NCBI RefSeq assembly: GCF_950101795.1
Contig: NZ_CATNLZ010000003.1
Coordinates: forward strand, 1-64,000
From: Nocardioides sp. T2.26MG-1
GTDB taxonomy: Bacteria; Actinomycetota; Actinomycetes; Propionibacteriales; Nocardioidaceae
Reading direction: 5' to 3'
Length of the DNA stretch: 64,000 bases
The notes under the pieces are model-generated. The model did not search any database. It was given only the letters and a program-made list of their open reading frames with translations, and was not told the origin of the DNA. Of the stretch, positions 1 to 8,241 are shown in pieces. The translations under genes and the position numbers were made by a program. Each line of letters begins with the position of its first letter. Within the stretch, counting starts at the first letter, position 1.

Positions 1-1
1 G

Positions 2-682
2 CTGCTGGACGACGCCGGCGTCGACGTCACCACCTCGCTCGCTGGCCGGGTGGCCCGGCCGCGGATGCCGGTCGGCGAGACCCGGATCGGCGGGTTCGGC
101 GGCGTGGCCGGGCTGCGGGCCGCGCTGGCGGCGTACGACGTCGTGGTCGACGCGACACACCCGTTCGCGCCCGGGATCACCGCGAACGCCGCCGAAGCCT
201 GCCGGCTCGAGGGTGTCCCGCTGCTCCGTCTCGAACGGCCCGGGTGGGACCCGGATCAGACCTGGCGCTGGGCCGACGGCCACGACGAGGCAGCGACGTT
301 GGCGGCGGCTCTGGGTCAGCGGCCCTTCCTCACGGTCGGGCGGCAGGAGCTCGCCCGGTTCGTCCCGTCCCTGGCCGACCGGGCGGTGCTGGCCCGGGTG
401 GTGGACCCGCCGGAGATCGAGCTGCCGGCGTCGTGGGAGATCCTGTTCAGCCGCGGGCCCTACACGCTCGACGGCGAGCGCGAGCTGATGTGGCGCCACG
501 AGAGCGACGTGCTCGTCACCAAGGACTCCGGCGGCGCCGCGACGTTCCCGAAGCTGCAGGCTGCGGGCGAGCTGGGTCTGCTGGTCGTCGTCGTACGCCG
601 TCCGCCGGCTCCCGAGGGCGTCGCGACCGTGCCGTCTGCGGAGGAGGCCGCCGGCTGGGTGCAGCGCTCCGGACCGTCCTAG
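2..682 (+). CDS. cobK: Precorrin-6A reductase CobK, 5' end outside the window
   Basis: NADPH-dependent reduction of precorrin-6A to precorrin-6B in the aerobic cobalamin pathway (cytoplasm). The frame is open from base 2 and reads through [16 protein letters not shown] into [19 protein letters not shown], a stretch typical of CobK/CbiJ. The GTG at 50 is therefore internal and the true start lies upstream. [14 protein letters not shown] and the late [15 protein letters not shown] segment are also family hallmarks. About 25 N-terminal residues are missing. The stop overlaps the stop of the convergent gene at 679-885. It belongs functionally with the cob operons further right. Confidence 0.93.
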   Translation: MLDDAGVDVTTSLAGRVARPRMPVGETRIGGFGGVAGLRAALAAYDVVVDATHPFAPGITANAAEACRLEGVPLLRLERPGWDPDQTWRWADGHDEAATLAAALGQRPFLTVGRQELARFVPSLADRAVLARVVDPPEIELPASWEILFSRGPYTLDGERELMWRHESDVLVTKDSGGAATFPKLQAAGELGLLVVVVRRPPAPEGVATVPSAEEAAGWVQRSGPS

Positions 683-885
683 ACCATGGCTCTCCAGACG
701 CGGACGCACGTCACCCCGAGACCACCCACTCCCCAGACCAACATCAGGATGTGGAGGTACAACCGCCAGCCGGACTCGTCGCCATCCGTCAGGTTCACCA
801 CGGCTGAGATGACGAAGCAGATGTACACGATCAGTTCCCACGGGCTCGGTTCCGCCCGTGCCTCCTCGTCCCCCGTGCTCACCAC
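679..885 (-). CDS. Small two-helix membrane protein
   Basis: 68 residues starting at GTG (a GTG-GTG pair at 880-885). The sequence shows a charged N-terminus, two hydrophobic segments (about residues 18-33 and 43-62) and a short polar loop with [10 protein letters not shown]. No family recognised. The layout, loop DG-x-x-x-x-W followed by a second helix, resembles the product of the gene at 1012-1215, so the two may be diverged paralogues. Its tail overlaps the cobK stop by 4 nt in convergent orientation. It could be a membrane-associated accessory protein; function unknown. Confidence 0.55.
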   Translation of the reverse strand: MVSTGDEEARAEPSPWELIVYICFVISAVVNLTDGDESGWRLYLHILMLVWGVGGLGVTCVRVWRAMV

Positions 886-1011
886 CCCAACCTAGGGCGT
901 TCGGCAGCCGCTTTGCGGCTGATTCCCCCTGACCGAGGCTCCGCGTCGGCCGTCCGGGTCTCGCGTCGGCCGAACGTGCCAATCCGAACCTCCGCCGGCG
1001 GATCCGCCGAT

Positions 1012-1215
1012 ATGGTCGGGATCGTGACCGCCAGCTCCCACAGCCACGGCAACCTGTGGCTCCTCGCCTTTGCGTTCGGCTACCTCGCCTTCACCGCCTG
1101 GGACGTCGCGGACGGGGAGCCGTTCCGGTGGCGGGTGGCGGTCGACATCGCGATGACGCTGGTGACGGCCGCGGCGTACGTCCTCTCGCGCCGTCCTCGT
1201 CCCCGCCACGCCTGA
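1012..1215 (+). CDS. Small two-helix membrane protein
   Basis: 67 residues from ATG 1012; GTG 1024 is an alternative start, and an upstream extension to 913 lacks protein-like composition. Two hydrophobic segments (AFAFGYLAFTAW and VDIAMTLVTAAAYVL) flank a polar loop with DVADGEPFRWR. The loop-helix pattern resembles the neighbour at 679-885 on the other strand. It ends 18 nt before a strong inverted repeat that probably terminates it. Function unknown. Confidence 0.5.
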   Translation: MVGIVTASSHSHGNLWLLAFAFGYLAFTAWDVADGEPFRWRVAVDIAMTLVTAAAYVLSRRPRPRHA

Positions 1216-1233
1216 CGCACGGAAAGCAGCCGA

Positions 1234-1269
1234 CACCGCTGCGATCGGCACGACGCGACCGCAGCGGTG
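1234..1269. terminator. Bidirectional hairpin terminator
   Basis: A perfect 10-bp inverted repeat (CACCGCTGCG at 1234-1243, CGCAGCGGTG at 1260-1269, 16-nt loop) fills the gap between two convergent genes and touches the stop codon of the minus-strand gene. There is no U tract, as is common in high-GC actinobacteria. Confidence 0.6.
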
Positions 1270-1656
1270 CTAGCCGAGGAGATCCCAGAGGTTGCCCCAG
1301 GGATCACGGAAGACGCACACCCTGCCGTAGCTCTCCGAACGCGGCGGTCGCACCAGCTCGCACCCGCTCTCGATGACGCGGTCGAAGGTGCTGTCGAAGT
1401 CGGGGACGCGGAGGAACAGCCCCACCCGTCCGGCGAACTGGCGCCCGATGGCAGCGACCTGCTCCGGCCCGTCCGCGCGAGCAAGCACGAGCCCCGGTCC
1501 CCCATCGGCTGGGCGCACGACCACCCAACGCTTCGGGCGACCGTCGGTGGTCAGGGACGGCGAGTCCTCGGCGAGCTCGAACCCCAGCACCCGGGTGAAG
1601 AAGTCGATCGCAGAGTCGTAGTCGTCGACGATGAGGGAGCACAGTTCCAGAGGCAC
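1270..1656 (-). CDS. VOC-superfamily (glyoxalase/bleomycin-resistance fold) protein
   Basis: 128 residues, one VOC module. LCSLIVDDYDSAIDFFTRVLGFEL begins the first beta-alpha-beta unit (quoted in part: SAIDFFTRVLGFEL) and VCVFRDPWGNLWDLLG is the classic closing strand. The usual N-terminal metal-binding His is not seen at the expected place (LELCSL), so enzymatic metal binding is doubtful. The GTG start is chosen because a TAGCGT hexamer ends 6 nt before it, which fits a leaderless transcript. Substrate unknown. Confidence 0.8.
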   Translation of the reverse strand: MPLELCSLIVDDYDSAIDFFTRVLGFELAEDSPSLTTDGRPKRWVVVRPADGGPGLVLARADGPEQVAAIGRQFAGRVGLFLRVPDFDSTFDRVIESGCELVRPPRSESYGRVCVFRDPWGNLWDLLG

Positions 1657-1668
1657 CCCTGGACGCTA
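1657..1668 (-). promoter_or_regulatory. Probable -10 element, leaderless geometry
   Basis: On the minus strand TAGCGT (1668-1663) is followed by 6 nt and the GTG start at 1656. This TAnnnT + 6 nt + start layout recurs in the window and is typical of leaderless actinobacterial genes. Confidence 0.45.
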
Positions 1669-1790
1669 TCGGGCGGGAGCTCGAAGGGTGCCCGGTGCGG
1701 GCGCGGGGCTGAAGGTGGGCCGGCCGCCCCCAAGGACGTCATACGGACGGAGCAAGCGGTTGCACCTTCCGTACGACGTCCCGGGGCAGG

Positions 1791-2555
1791 TCAGAGGCTG
1801 GCGGCCAGCGCCCGTCGTTCGATCTCGGCGGTCTGCTGGCGGAACAGCCTCGAGACCAGGCCGGTGAGCACGACCCCGAGGACGCCCCAGGTCGTGGCGA
1901 GCGTGATCAGCGAGGCCCGGCGGAAGTACCAGAGCAGGTCGGCCGGGAAGTCGCGCACCTCGTTGACCGTGCCGAACAGGTGACCGGCGACCACCATCAC
2001 CACCACGTAGCCAGCGACAGCAGCGACCGTGCCCCCGTAGGTGCCGATCCGGTCGCGCAGCCGGACCGCGGCGTACGTCGTGACGGCAGCCGCGAGCACC
2101 GAGACGGCCAGGAAGCCGAAGTAGAGCGCGGTCCGGTCGCCGATCGTGTCGCCGCTGCCGACGCCGGGGGGTGTGGCGGGGTACTTCAGGAACGGCACGA
2201 GCGCCACGGACACGAAGCCCAGCAGCGAGACGAGCGCGACCGTCTGGCCGGGCAGCAGCCGGCCGATCCGGCCGACGAGCGAAGCCGAGACCAGGGCGAC
2301 GATGCCGCCGAGGGCCACGCCGACGGCCAGCGAGCCGGTGAGCAGGCCCCAGGTGCGCTGGGTGTCACGGGAGATCTGGACACCGTCGTCGTGCGAGTGC
2401 GCCCCGTCGTGGGAGTGCGTGTGCTCGCCGCCGTCCTCCAGGGCGATCGCGGCCTCGACGTGAGGCTCACCGACCTGGTGGGCGACGAAGAACGTGGCCA
2501 GACCGGCGACCAGGCCGGCCAGCAAGCCACGGATGAGGAAGGCCCGGGCGTTCAT
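1791..2555 (-). CDS. cbtA: CbtA-family cobalt transporter subunit
   Basis: 254 residues with about six predicted membrane segments and a His/Asp-rich extramembrane stretch near residues 43-57 (EDGGEHTHSHDGAHSHDD), suited to binding cobalt. CbtA proteins are inner-membrane proteins found with CbtB under B12 control. The opening RAFLIRGLLAGLVAGLATFF is typical of the family. It lies 10 nt downstream of cbtB in one transcription unit behind a cobalamin riboswitch, so it should be switched off when B12 is plentiful. Confidence 0.92.
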   Translation of the reverse strand: MNARAFLIRGLLAGLVAGLATFFVAHQVGEPHVEAAIALEDGGEHTHSHDGAHSHDDGVQISRDTQRTWGLLTGSLAVGVALGGIVALVSASLVGRIGRLLPGQTVALVSLLGFVSVALVPFLKYPATPPGVGSGDTIGDRTALYFGFLAVSVLAAAVTTYAAVRLRDRIGTYGGTVAAVAGYVVVMVVAGHLFGTVNEVRDFPADLLWYFRRASLITLATTWGVLGVVLTGLVSRLFRQQTAEIERRALAASL

Positions 2556-2565
2556 GCGATGCCCG

Positions 2566-2784
2566 TCAGTGGCAGGGGTACCCGAGCAGGTGGCGCCCGT
2601 CGTGCACCCACTCGTGGATCGCCGTACCGGCCGGGAGCGAGACCGCTCCCTGGTCGGCGCTGATGAAGAAGAGCACCAGCGCCCCGAGCAGCCCGAAGAA
2701 CAGTGCCCAGGGGGCGAGCTCGCCCAGCGGGATCGTGGGAACCTCGACGGCGGTGGTGGCCGGAGCGGTCGTCGACTGCGACAT
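2566..2784 (-). CDS. cbtB: CbtB-family cobalt transporter subunit
   Basis: 72 residues with one transmembrane helix (about 27-45) and the family's C-terminal histidine pattern HEWVHDGRHLLGYPCH. CbtB is thought to work with CbtA in cobalt uptake. A strong AGGAGG site sits 5 nt before the ATG, directly after a small CAGGG/CCCTG hairpin that ends the riboswitch leader. It is the first gene of the cbtBA unit. Confidence 0.93.
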   Translation of the reverse strand: MSQSTTAPATTAVEVPTIPLGELAPWALFFGLLGALVLFFISADQGAVSLPAGTAIHEWVHDGRHLLGYPCH

Positions 2785-2825
2785 GTTTCCTCCTCAGGGT
2801 TCTGCGCCCTGGTGATGTGGATGAG

Positions 2826-2927
2826 GACGAACGCCCGGGTCTGACTTCACCGCCGAGGCGATGTCACAGCAGCGCGACTGTGCCGGATTCACACCGGCTT
2901 CCATTGGCGTTCGCTGGACGCAGCCTA
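2826..2927 (-). promoter_or_regulatory. Cobalamin riboswitch 1 with promoter, upstream of cbtB
   Basis: Read on the minus strand, the conserved core GGAAGCCGGTG, TCCGGC and GCTGTGA of cobalamin riboswitches lies around 2859-2902, and the closing AGTCAGACCCGGGC segment near 2833-2848. TAGGCT (2927-2922) is a likely -10 hexamer just upstream. A CAGGG/CCCTG hairpin borders the AGGAGG site of cbtB, so ligand-dependent control of translation is plausible. Confidence 0.9.
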
Positions 2928-2962
2928 CGGGGTGCCGGGTCCGGTGGTCGAGCGCGCAACAC

Positions 2963-3187
2963 GGTGGTTGAGGTGCGAGCGGAGCGAGCCTCGAAACCAC
3001 CACCGGTGATCGAGCGCCCCGTCCCGGTGGTTGAGGTGCGAGCGGAGCGAGCCTCGAAACCACCACCGGTGGTCGAGCTCGTCGAGACCCCCCGCAGCCT
3101 GGGCAGGGCGCCGTGCGCAACACGGTGGTTGAGGTGCGAGCGAAGCGAGCCTCGAAACCACCGCCGCTGGTCGAGCTCGTCGAGACC
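2963..3187. repeat. Cluster of dispersed palindromic repeats
   Basis: Three 39-bp copies (2963-3001, 3026-3064, 3124-3162) begin GGTGGTTGAGGTGCGAGC and end GCGAGCCTCGAAACCACC. Each folds into a hairpin with a 3-nt loop (GGA or GAA). Two copies of a second short palindrome, GGTCGAGCTCGTCGAGACC, lie at 3068-3089 and 3166-3187. The cluster fills the gap between riboswitch 1 and the gene at 3247. The same element occurs inside nadE at 60271-60404. Confidence 0.9.
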
Positions 3188-3246
3188 CCGGCAGCGCAGG
3201 CAGGGCGGCGACCGCGGATCTTACCGGCTGGTACGTTGCCGGCACG

Positions 3247-3939
3247 ATGACGACGTACGTCCTGGTCGGCACCTCGCCGACCGACGCCACCCGCCGCCAC
3301 GAGCTGCGTTCGCAGGCCGACCGCCTGGGCGCCGAGCTCGCGTTCCTCCAGCTCGCGACGCCGTCGCTGATCACCGTGCTCGACCGCCTCGCCGACGCCG
3401 GCACCTCGCGGGTGGTGCTGGTGCCGGTCGCCGGCGGCCACGACGGCCCGGGCCCCTCCTGGGTGCGCCGGATCGCCGCGCACTGGTGGCGGGCGTACGG
3501 CGAGGGCGCGCCCGAGCTCGCCACCACGGCCGGCGCGCTGACCGACGACGCGTCCTTCGATGACCTGGTCGCCGAGGCCCGCCCGATCACCCACGGCGGC
3601 CCCGGCCTCACCTCCCCCGCCTGGGAGGACGTGCCCCGCCACCGCCGCCAGGTCCTCGTCTGCCGCGGCCCGCGCTGCACCGCCTCGGGCGCGGAGGACT
3701 CCTGGGTCGCCCTCGTGCTCGCGCTGATGCGCCACGACCTCGGCGACGACGACGTCCTCGTCACCCACACCGGCTGCCAGCTCCCCTGCAACCACGCACC
3801 CGTGATGACCGTCCAGCCCGACGACGTCTGGTACGGCGCGGTCGACGCGGCCGTTGCCGAGGAGATCGTAGCCGGACACCTGGCGGACGGTCAGTCGGTC
3901 GAGCGGGTGCGGCTGCGCCGGCAGGTCCGCGACCACTGA
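3247..3939 (+). CDS. Degenerate CbiX-like domain fused to a thioredoxin-like [2Fe-2S] ferredoxin domain
   Basis: 230 residues. Residues 1-115 resemble a CbiX/sirohydrochlorin chelatase half (TYVLVGTS at the N-terminus, PSLITVLDRLADAGTSRVVLVPV), but the usual catalytic His of the LVGHGS motif is replaced (LVGTSP). Residues 135-200 carry C139-x4-C144 and C177-x3-C181, the cysteine spacing of thioredoxin-like [2Fe-2S] ferredoxins. The B12 setting suggests a redox or metal-handling role in corrin synthesis. This is inference; chelatase activity is doubtful without the His. A TACGTT hexamer at 3232-3237 may be its -10. Confidence 0.8.
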   Translation: MTTYVLVGTSPTDATRRHELRSQADRLGAELAFLQLATPSLITVLDRLADAGTSRVVLVPVAGGHDGPGPSWVRRIAAHWWRAYGEGAPELATTAGALTDDASFDDLVAEARPITHGGPGLTSPAWEDVPRHRRQVLVCRGPRCTASGAEDSWVALVLALMRHDLGDDDVLVTHTGCQLPCNHAPVMTVQPDDVWYGAVDAAVAEEIVAGHLADGQSVERVRLRRQVRDH

Positions 3940-3952
3940 TCAGGTGTGATCG

Positions 3953-4357
3953 CTACCTGTCCTCGGGCGGGTGCGCGTACCACCCGGCGCCGGGGATGAC
4001 GCCGTCCGGATACTGCGTCGCGATCTCCCGCAGCCGGAGCAGGCCGGGGTCGACCGGCAGAGCCGGGGCGTCGCAGGGCACCAACCGGTAGAGGTCATAG
4101 ACGAGGTAGCGCCGGTCCGAGGGCTGCTCCAGGACGAGCTCTCGTACGTGGTGTGCGGCCAGCTCGACGGAGCCCCACGTGATCGAGACCAGGTCGTCCC
4201 ACTCGTCCGGCGTCATGACGATCTCGACCACGGCCGACGTCTCGTCAGGCTTCCGCGCGTCAACCACCAGGCCATGCGGCTCGCGCTCCTCCACCATCCC
4301 CACCGACCCCAACGTCTCGACTAGTTCGGTCCACCACGGATCGGGCTCGACGCTCAC
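3953..4357 (-). CDS. Hypothetical protein
   Basis: 134 residues from GTG 4357. The longer open frame to 4861 loses protein-like composition upstream and runs antisense to the NUDIX gene. The product is acidic, soluble and Trp/Tyr-containing (EPDPWWTELVETLGSVG; C-terminus GAGWYAHPPEDR), with no signal peptide or membrane segment and no recognised family. It converges on the ferredoxin-fusion gene with a 13-nt gap holding a weak 5-bp inverted repeat (CAGGT/ACCTG). Confidence 0.6.
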   Translation of the reverse strand: MSVEPDPWWTELVETLGSVGMVEEREPHGLVVDARKPDETSAVVEIVMTPDEWDDLVSITWGSVELAAHHVRELVLEQPSDRRYLVYDLYRLVPCDAPALPVDPGLLRLREIATQYPDGVIPGAGWYAHPPEDR

Positions 4358-4433
4358 GCCCTGAGGATCGCACGACCGTCCCCCTGGGATCGGGGCCACG
4401 TGCGCCGTCGGACCTTCGTGCTTCGATGCCGGC

Positions 4434-5351
4434 ATGCACGAGGTCGTCGTCGGCGCGCTGTTCCGTGAGGGCCGTGTCCTCCTCGTGCTGCGCAGCAAGG
4501 ACAAGCGAGTTCGGCCGGCCCTGTGGGACCTGCCGGGCGGCGTCGTCGAGCGGGGCGAGTCGGAGCTGGATGCGCTCGCCCGGGAGTTGCGTGAGGAGCT
4601 CGGCGTCCAGGTGTTGCTCGACTCGGTCTCGCCGCTGGCTCGGGTGATCGCAGGCCCCGACGACGATCCGGTGTCGGTCAGCGCCTGGTTGGTGGGGACG
4701 TGGCAGGGCACCCCGGCGAACGTGGCACCCGACGAACACGACCGCGTCGAGTGGTTCGGCCTGGGCGAGCTGCCGCCACCTCCCCACATCGTCGTGCGCG
4801 CTGCCGTGGTCGACGCGATGCGAGCCCGTGCGCCTTGGCGCCCGAGAGACGATGGCGTCATGAGCGATGATGCCGGCCGGGCGACTACAGAGTCGGTGTG
4901 GGACTATCCGCGGCCGCCGATCGTCGTCCCCTCGCACGAGCACGTCGTCGTCGAGCTCGACGGCGAGGTGGTGGTCGACACCCGACGATCGCTCCGCGTG
5001 CTCGAGACCAGCCATCCCCCGGTCTACTACCTCCCGGTCGACGCCATCCATCGCGGCTTGCTCAGGCCGGTCTCCGGGACGACGTGGTGCGAGTTCAAGG
5101 GCGTGGCGTCGTACTTCGACATCGTGGGCCGAAGCGGTCGGGTGCTGGCTCGCGCAGCCTGGCACTATCCAGATCCCACTTCTGGCTTCGAGGTGCTGGT
5201 CGGGCACGTCGCCATCTATCCCGGAGTGGTCGACCGATGCTCGGTCGACGGCGAGACGGTGGTCGCGCAGCCTGGTGACTTCTACGGCGGCTGGATCACC
5301 AGCAAGGTGACCGGCCCCTTCAAGGGAGCACCCGGCACCTCCGGCTGGTAG
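4434..5351 (+). CDS. NUDIX hydrolase fused in frame to a DUF427 protein
   Basis: 305 residues with no stop between two complete modules. Residues 1-140 hold a perfect Nudix box, GGVVERGESELDALARELRE followed by ELGV, for pyrophosphate cleavage of a nucleoside-diphosphate-linked substrate. Residues 143-305 match a full-length DUF427 protein (ESVWDYPRPP, ETSHPPVYYLP, FYGGWITSKVTGPFKG). An ATG at 4860 stands where stand-alone DUF427 proteins begin, so the second half may also be made on its own by internal initiation. Either the NUDIX stop codon was lost or this is a true bifunctional protein. Substrate unknown. Confidence 0.8.
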   Translation: MHEVVVGALFREGRVLLVLRSKDKRVRPALWDLPGGVVERGESELDALARELREELGVQVLLDSVSPLARVIAGPDDDPVSVSAWLVGTWQGTPANVAPDEHDRVEWFGLGELPPPPHIVVRAAVVDAMRARAPWRPRDDGVMSDDAGRATTESVWDYPRPPIVVPSHEHVVVELDGEVVVDTRRSLRVLETSHPPVYYLPVDAIHRGLLRPVSGTTWCEFKGVASYFDIVGRSGRVLARAAWHYPDPTSGFEVLVGHVAIYPGVVDRCSVDGETVVAQPGDFYGGWITSKVTGPFKGAPGTSGW

Positions 5352-5389
5352 GCACGTGCCGGTCGATCGACGCCCGACGGCGACGTGCG

Positions 5390-5956
5390 TCAGTCAGCTC
5401 CGTCGCGAAGCCACTCGACGTCGCCGAGGTCGTCGGTGAAGCCGACGGTCCGCCAATAGTCTCTGGCCGCTGCGGTCGGGTGCGGACCGAGACAGACGGT
5501 CACCCGGTCGTCGCCGACCTTCCGGACAAGGACGCCTTGCTGGGTGTCGTGGCGGTTGCATCGCGCGCGGTGCCGGCCGGGCGCTCCCATCCAGTCCTGG
5601 TACACCAGGTAGCCGGTCACGTTGCCGAACGCGGGCGGAAGGGCATCCACGGAGTAGAGCGTCATCCACATCTTGCCGGTGCCGTCGCGATTGGCCCCTG
5701 GGATCGGGTTGCTGGGCAGGAAGAACCCGGGCTCGTCCTCCTCGTCCGCTCCGGGCGGGAGCTGTGCGGGTAGTAGCAAGGGGTCTTGCCGGGCTCCGCG
5801 CTCGATGGTCGAGGCGAGCTGCGAACGGGTCAATGCGGAGTACCGGCCGCCGTCCTGCGGGCCATCGTCGGTCGCCACGCCATAGGCCACGACTCCAGCC
5901 ACGCCCAAGGTCGCGACGGCGACTCCCGCAGTCCTGCGCCCCCACGACCCTGCCAC
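5390..5956 (-). CDS. Putative exported or membrane-anchored protein
   Basis: 188 residues from GTG 5956; further upstream in the frame the codon bias fades. A short basic N-terminus is followed by one hydrophobic segment (TAGVAVATLGVAGVVAYGVA), then a soluble domain with two cysteines (HRARCNRHD and VTVCLGPHP) that could form a disulphide outside the cell. No family recognised. It converges on the NUDIX-DUF427 gene; the 38-nt gap holds a GCACGT/ACGTGC inverted repeat. Confidence 0.6.
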   Translation of the reverse strand: MAGSWGRRTAGVAVATLGVAGVVAYGVATDDGPQDGGRYSALTRSQLASTIERGARQDPLLLPAQLPPGADEEDEPGFFLPSNPIPGANRDGTGKMWMTLYSVDALPPAFGNVTGYLVYQDWMGAPGRHRARCNRHDTQQGVLVRKVGDDRVTVCLGPHPTAAARDYWRTVGFTDDLGDVEWLRDGAD

Positions 5957-6471
5957 GCACCGAGAGTAGGCCCGACGGGCCGCGACTGGAGAGAGAACGC
6001 CCTCACCTCCGCACGAGCGCACGAACGGGTTGTGGCTGCTTCTTTGACACCAAGGGGCGCCAGATCCGTGCGGCCGTGCTGGACAGACCGGAATGCGGCG
6101 CCCTCCGGAAGAGGCCTGGTGAGAGCGAGGCCGGGACTTCACTCAGCCTCTGCTCCCGGCAGCGCCGAGAACCCCTGAGCCTCCGTTACTGCTGAGATGA
6201 CCGCGGGAACACCGTACAAGTCGCGGCTCCTGGCGACATCCTGACATCGGCGTGCCTGGACGCAACGGTCGTGGCAACTCCGGACGAGCTCGAGCAGGGG
6301 TCCAGTGTCCGGCTGTGTGGCTGCGGCAGCCCTGTGGCCCAGCGAGCGCCGGGGCGCACCGTGAGCATCACGGGGCGTGGAGGTCGGAGGGTCCGTTGGG
6401 GTCGTGTGCCTGAGACCGGACTACAGGTCGTTGACAGGCACACGACCCGCGCCCTGCTTCGGGCCCGTTGC
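5957..6471. other. Intergenic region without a supported gene
   Basis: About 515 bp between the exported-protein gene and the Old Yellow Enzyme gene. Open frames here lack consistent G/C third positions and recognisable protein features. The only structure seen is the long hairpin at 6401-6446. Confidence 0.5.
6401..6446. terminator. Long hairpin downstream of the Old Yellow Enzyme gene
   Basis: A perfect 12-bp inverted repeat (GTCGTGTGCCTG at 6401-6412, CAGGCACACGAC at 6435-6446) with a nested GACC/GGTC pair in the 22-nt loop. It lies 25 nt after the minus-strand stop codon at 6472, as expected for a terminator; an operator role cannot be excluded. Confidence 0.6.
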
Positions 6472-7542
6472 TCAGTCGTCGAGGAACGGGTAGTCCGTGT
6501 AGCCCTCGGCGCCACCGCCGTAGAAGGTGTCGCCGTCCGGCTCGTTGAGGTCCGCGCCGGTGCGCCACCGGGCGGGCAGGTCCGGGTTGGCCAGGAAGAG
6601 CCGACCGACGGCGACCGCGTCGGCGAGGTCCTTGTCGAGGATCTCCTGGGCCGACTCGCGGGTGGTGATCTCACCGAAGCCGTCGTTGGCGATGACCACG
6701 CCACCGAAGGAGCGGCGCAGGTCCTGGATCAGGTCCTGCTTCGGGTCGGCGAGGATGCTCAGGTAGGCCAGTCCGAGCGGGGCAAGGCCCTCGATCAGCA
6801 GGCGGTACGTCGCCGCGACATCGGCCGGGTCCTCCTCGGTGGCGCCCTGGATGTTGTGGGCGGGCGAGATGCGGATGCCGACCCGGTCGGGGCCGATCGC
6901 CTCGGCCACCGCACGGGTGACCTCGAGGGCGAAGCGGACCCGGTGCTCCGGCGGGCCGCCGTACTCGTCGGTGCGGTGGTTGGAGCCGGGCGCCAGGAAC
7001 TGGTGGATGAGGTAGCCGTTGGCGCCGTGCACCTCGACGCCGTCGAGGCCGGCCTCGACCGCGTTGCGGGCGGCCTGGACGTAGCCCTCGACGATCGCGG
7101 GGATCTCCTCGACGGTGATCTCGCGCGGCGTCGGGAAGGGCTTCATCCCGCCGGCGGTGAACATCTCGCCCGGGGCCGCGATCGGGCTCGGCGCGACGAT
7201 CTCCCTGCCGCCGGTGTTGTCGGGGTGGGAGATGCGACCGACGTGCATCAGCTGCGCGACGATCCGGCCGCCGTTGGCGTGCACGCCGTCAGCCACCCGG
7301 CGCCACCCGGCGAGCTGCTCCGCGGAGTGGAACCCGGGGGTGTTCAGGTAGCCCTGGCCCTCCGCGGTGGGCTGGCTGCCCTCAGTGATGATCAGGCCCG
7401 CGGAGGCGCGCTGGGAGTAGTACTCCACCGCCAGGTCGCCGGGCACGGTGCCCTCGGCACGGTTGCGGGTCAGGGGCGCCATGACGAGCCGGTTCGGCAG
7501 CGTCCACGCGCCAACGGTCAGGGAGTCGAAGAGATCAGCCAT
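6472..7542 (-). CDS. Alkene reductase, Old Yellow Enzyme family
   Basis: 356-residue FMN-dependent TIM-barrel protein reducing activated C=C bonds with NAD(P)H; cytoplasmic. The opening [20 protein letters not shown] and the downstream MAPLTRNRA are family marks. [20 protein letters not shown] followed by TDEYGG carries the substrate-binding His/Asn pair and FMN contacts. Length is normal. ATG 7542 is preferred over GTG 7551 because family members begin there. It is a single gene with a hairpin terminator. The true substrate cannot be told (N-ethylmaleimide- or nitroester-type reductases are relatives). Confidence 0.93.
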   Translation of the reverse strand: MADLFDSLTVGAWTLPNRLVMAPLTRNRAEGTVPGDLAVEYYSQRASAGLIITEGSQPTAEGQGYLNTPGFHSAEQLAGWRRVADGVHANGGRIVAQLMHVGRISHPDNTGGREIVAPSPIAAPGEMFTAGGMKPFPTPREITVEEIPAIVEGYVQAARNAVEAGLDGVEVHGANGYLIHQFLAPGSNHRTDEYGGPPEHRVRFALEVTRAVAEAIGPDRVGIRISPAHNIQGATEEDPADVAATYRLLIEGLAPLGLAYLSILADPKQDLIQDLRRSFGGVVIANDGFGEITTRESAQEILDKDLADAVAVGRLFLANPDLPARWRTGADLNEPDGDTFYGGGAEGYTDYPFLDD

Positions 7543-7836
7543 ACCCGGCACAGCGCTCGCGGCTCTCTGGTCTGTTCCGAGACGCGCTGGTGAGAACTGT
7601 CACCGTTTGACGTTCAGGATCGCCGCGCCCTGGCGGACCTCCCACCGGGAATGCGTCTGTCCGCCTGCTCCCCGGCGACCTGTCGTCCGTGCTACACCGC
7701 CCAAAACCCACGTGTTCGAGCGGAGATCGTCCCGCTCCTCCGGCGCATCCGCCCCTCTGGGGACCTTGGCCACTGGCGTCGTTCGGCTGCGCGCACCACG
7801 ATCGCACGGAAAGCCGTCGCTCACGGAGGGATCGAG

Positions 7837-8115
7837 ATGTTGTACCTGGTGAAGGTCCGGGTGGACGTGACCAAGCTGGCCGAGTTCGGCGCGAAGATCG
7901 CCAATCAGGAGTTCGACAACAGCAGTACGAGGTGGACGTACTGTCGGAAGGACGATCCAGCAGTCGGATACAGCCTCTGGGAGACTACCGACGAGGCCGA
8001 GTTTGTGAAGAAGTTCAGCCCTTATCGGCCGTACTACGCGGAAGTCGAGGTCACCGAGATGGTGCTGCCGTCGGAGGCGCAAGCGCTCCTCATGGACGGC
8101 GCCCAGCGCCAGTAG
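7837..8115 (+). CDS. Small dimeric alpha-beta-barrel-like protein
   Basis: 92 residues starting at ATG 7837 behind a clear GGAGGG site; the frame extends upstream without coding character. The beta-alpha-beta pattern (MLYLVKVRVDVTKLAEFGAK, then a second half with YYAEVEVTEMVLPSEAQALL) resembles muconolactone-isomerase or antibiotic-monooxygenase-like small barrels. No catalytic motif seen. It stands alone, with lower GC than its neighbours, and ends before a hairpin. Function unknown. Confidence 0.65.
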   Translation: MLYLVKVRVDVTKLAEFGAKIANQEFDNSSTRWTYCRKDDPAVGYSLWETTDEAEFVKKFSPYRPYYAEVEVTEMVLPSEAQALLMDGAQRQ

Positions 8116-8158
8116 GTCCGCGGCGGAGAGCGGGTGTGGAGGTCGTCGGGGTCTGCTC

Positions 8159-8194
8159 CGGGTCAATGCGTCTGTCCTCGGTTCAGTTGACCCG
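8159..8194. terminator. Inverted repeat between convergent genes
   Basis: Perfect 8-bp arms CGGGTCAA (8159-8166) and TTGACCCG (8187-8194) with a 20-nt loop, placed between the stop codons of the convergent genes ending at 8115 and 8242. Likely a bidirectional terminator, including the end of the large cob operon. Confidence 0.5.
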
Positions 8195-8241
8195 TCCCGC
8201 TGATGCCAGGGCGTCCGGGTCGAGGTAGCGAGGACGGTGGG

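Noticed and set aside
2963..3187. CRISPR-like array
   Set aside because: Only three units, irregular spacing, each unit is itself a long hairpin, no cas genes nearby, and the same unit occurs inside nadE.
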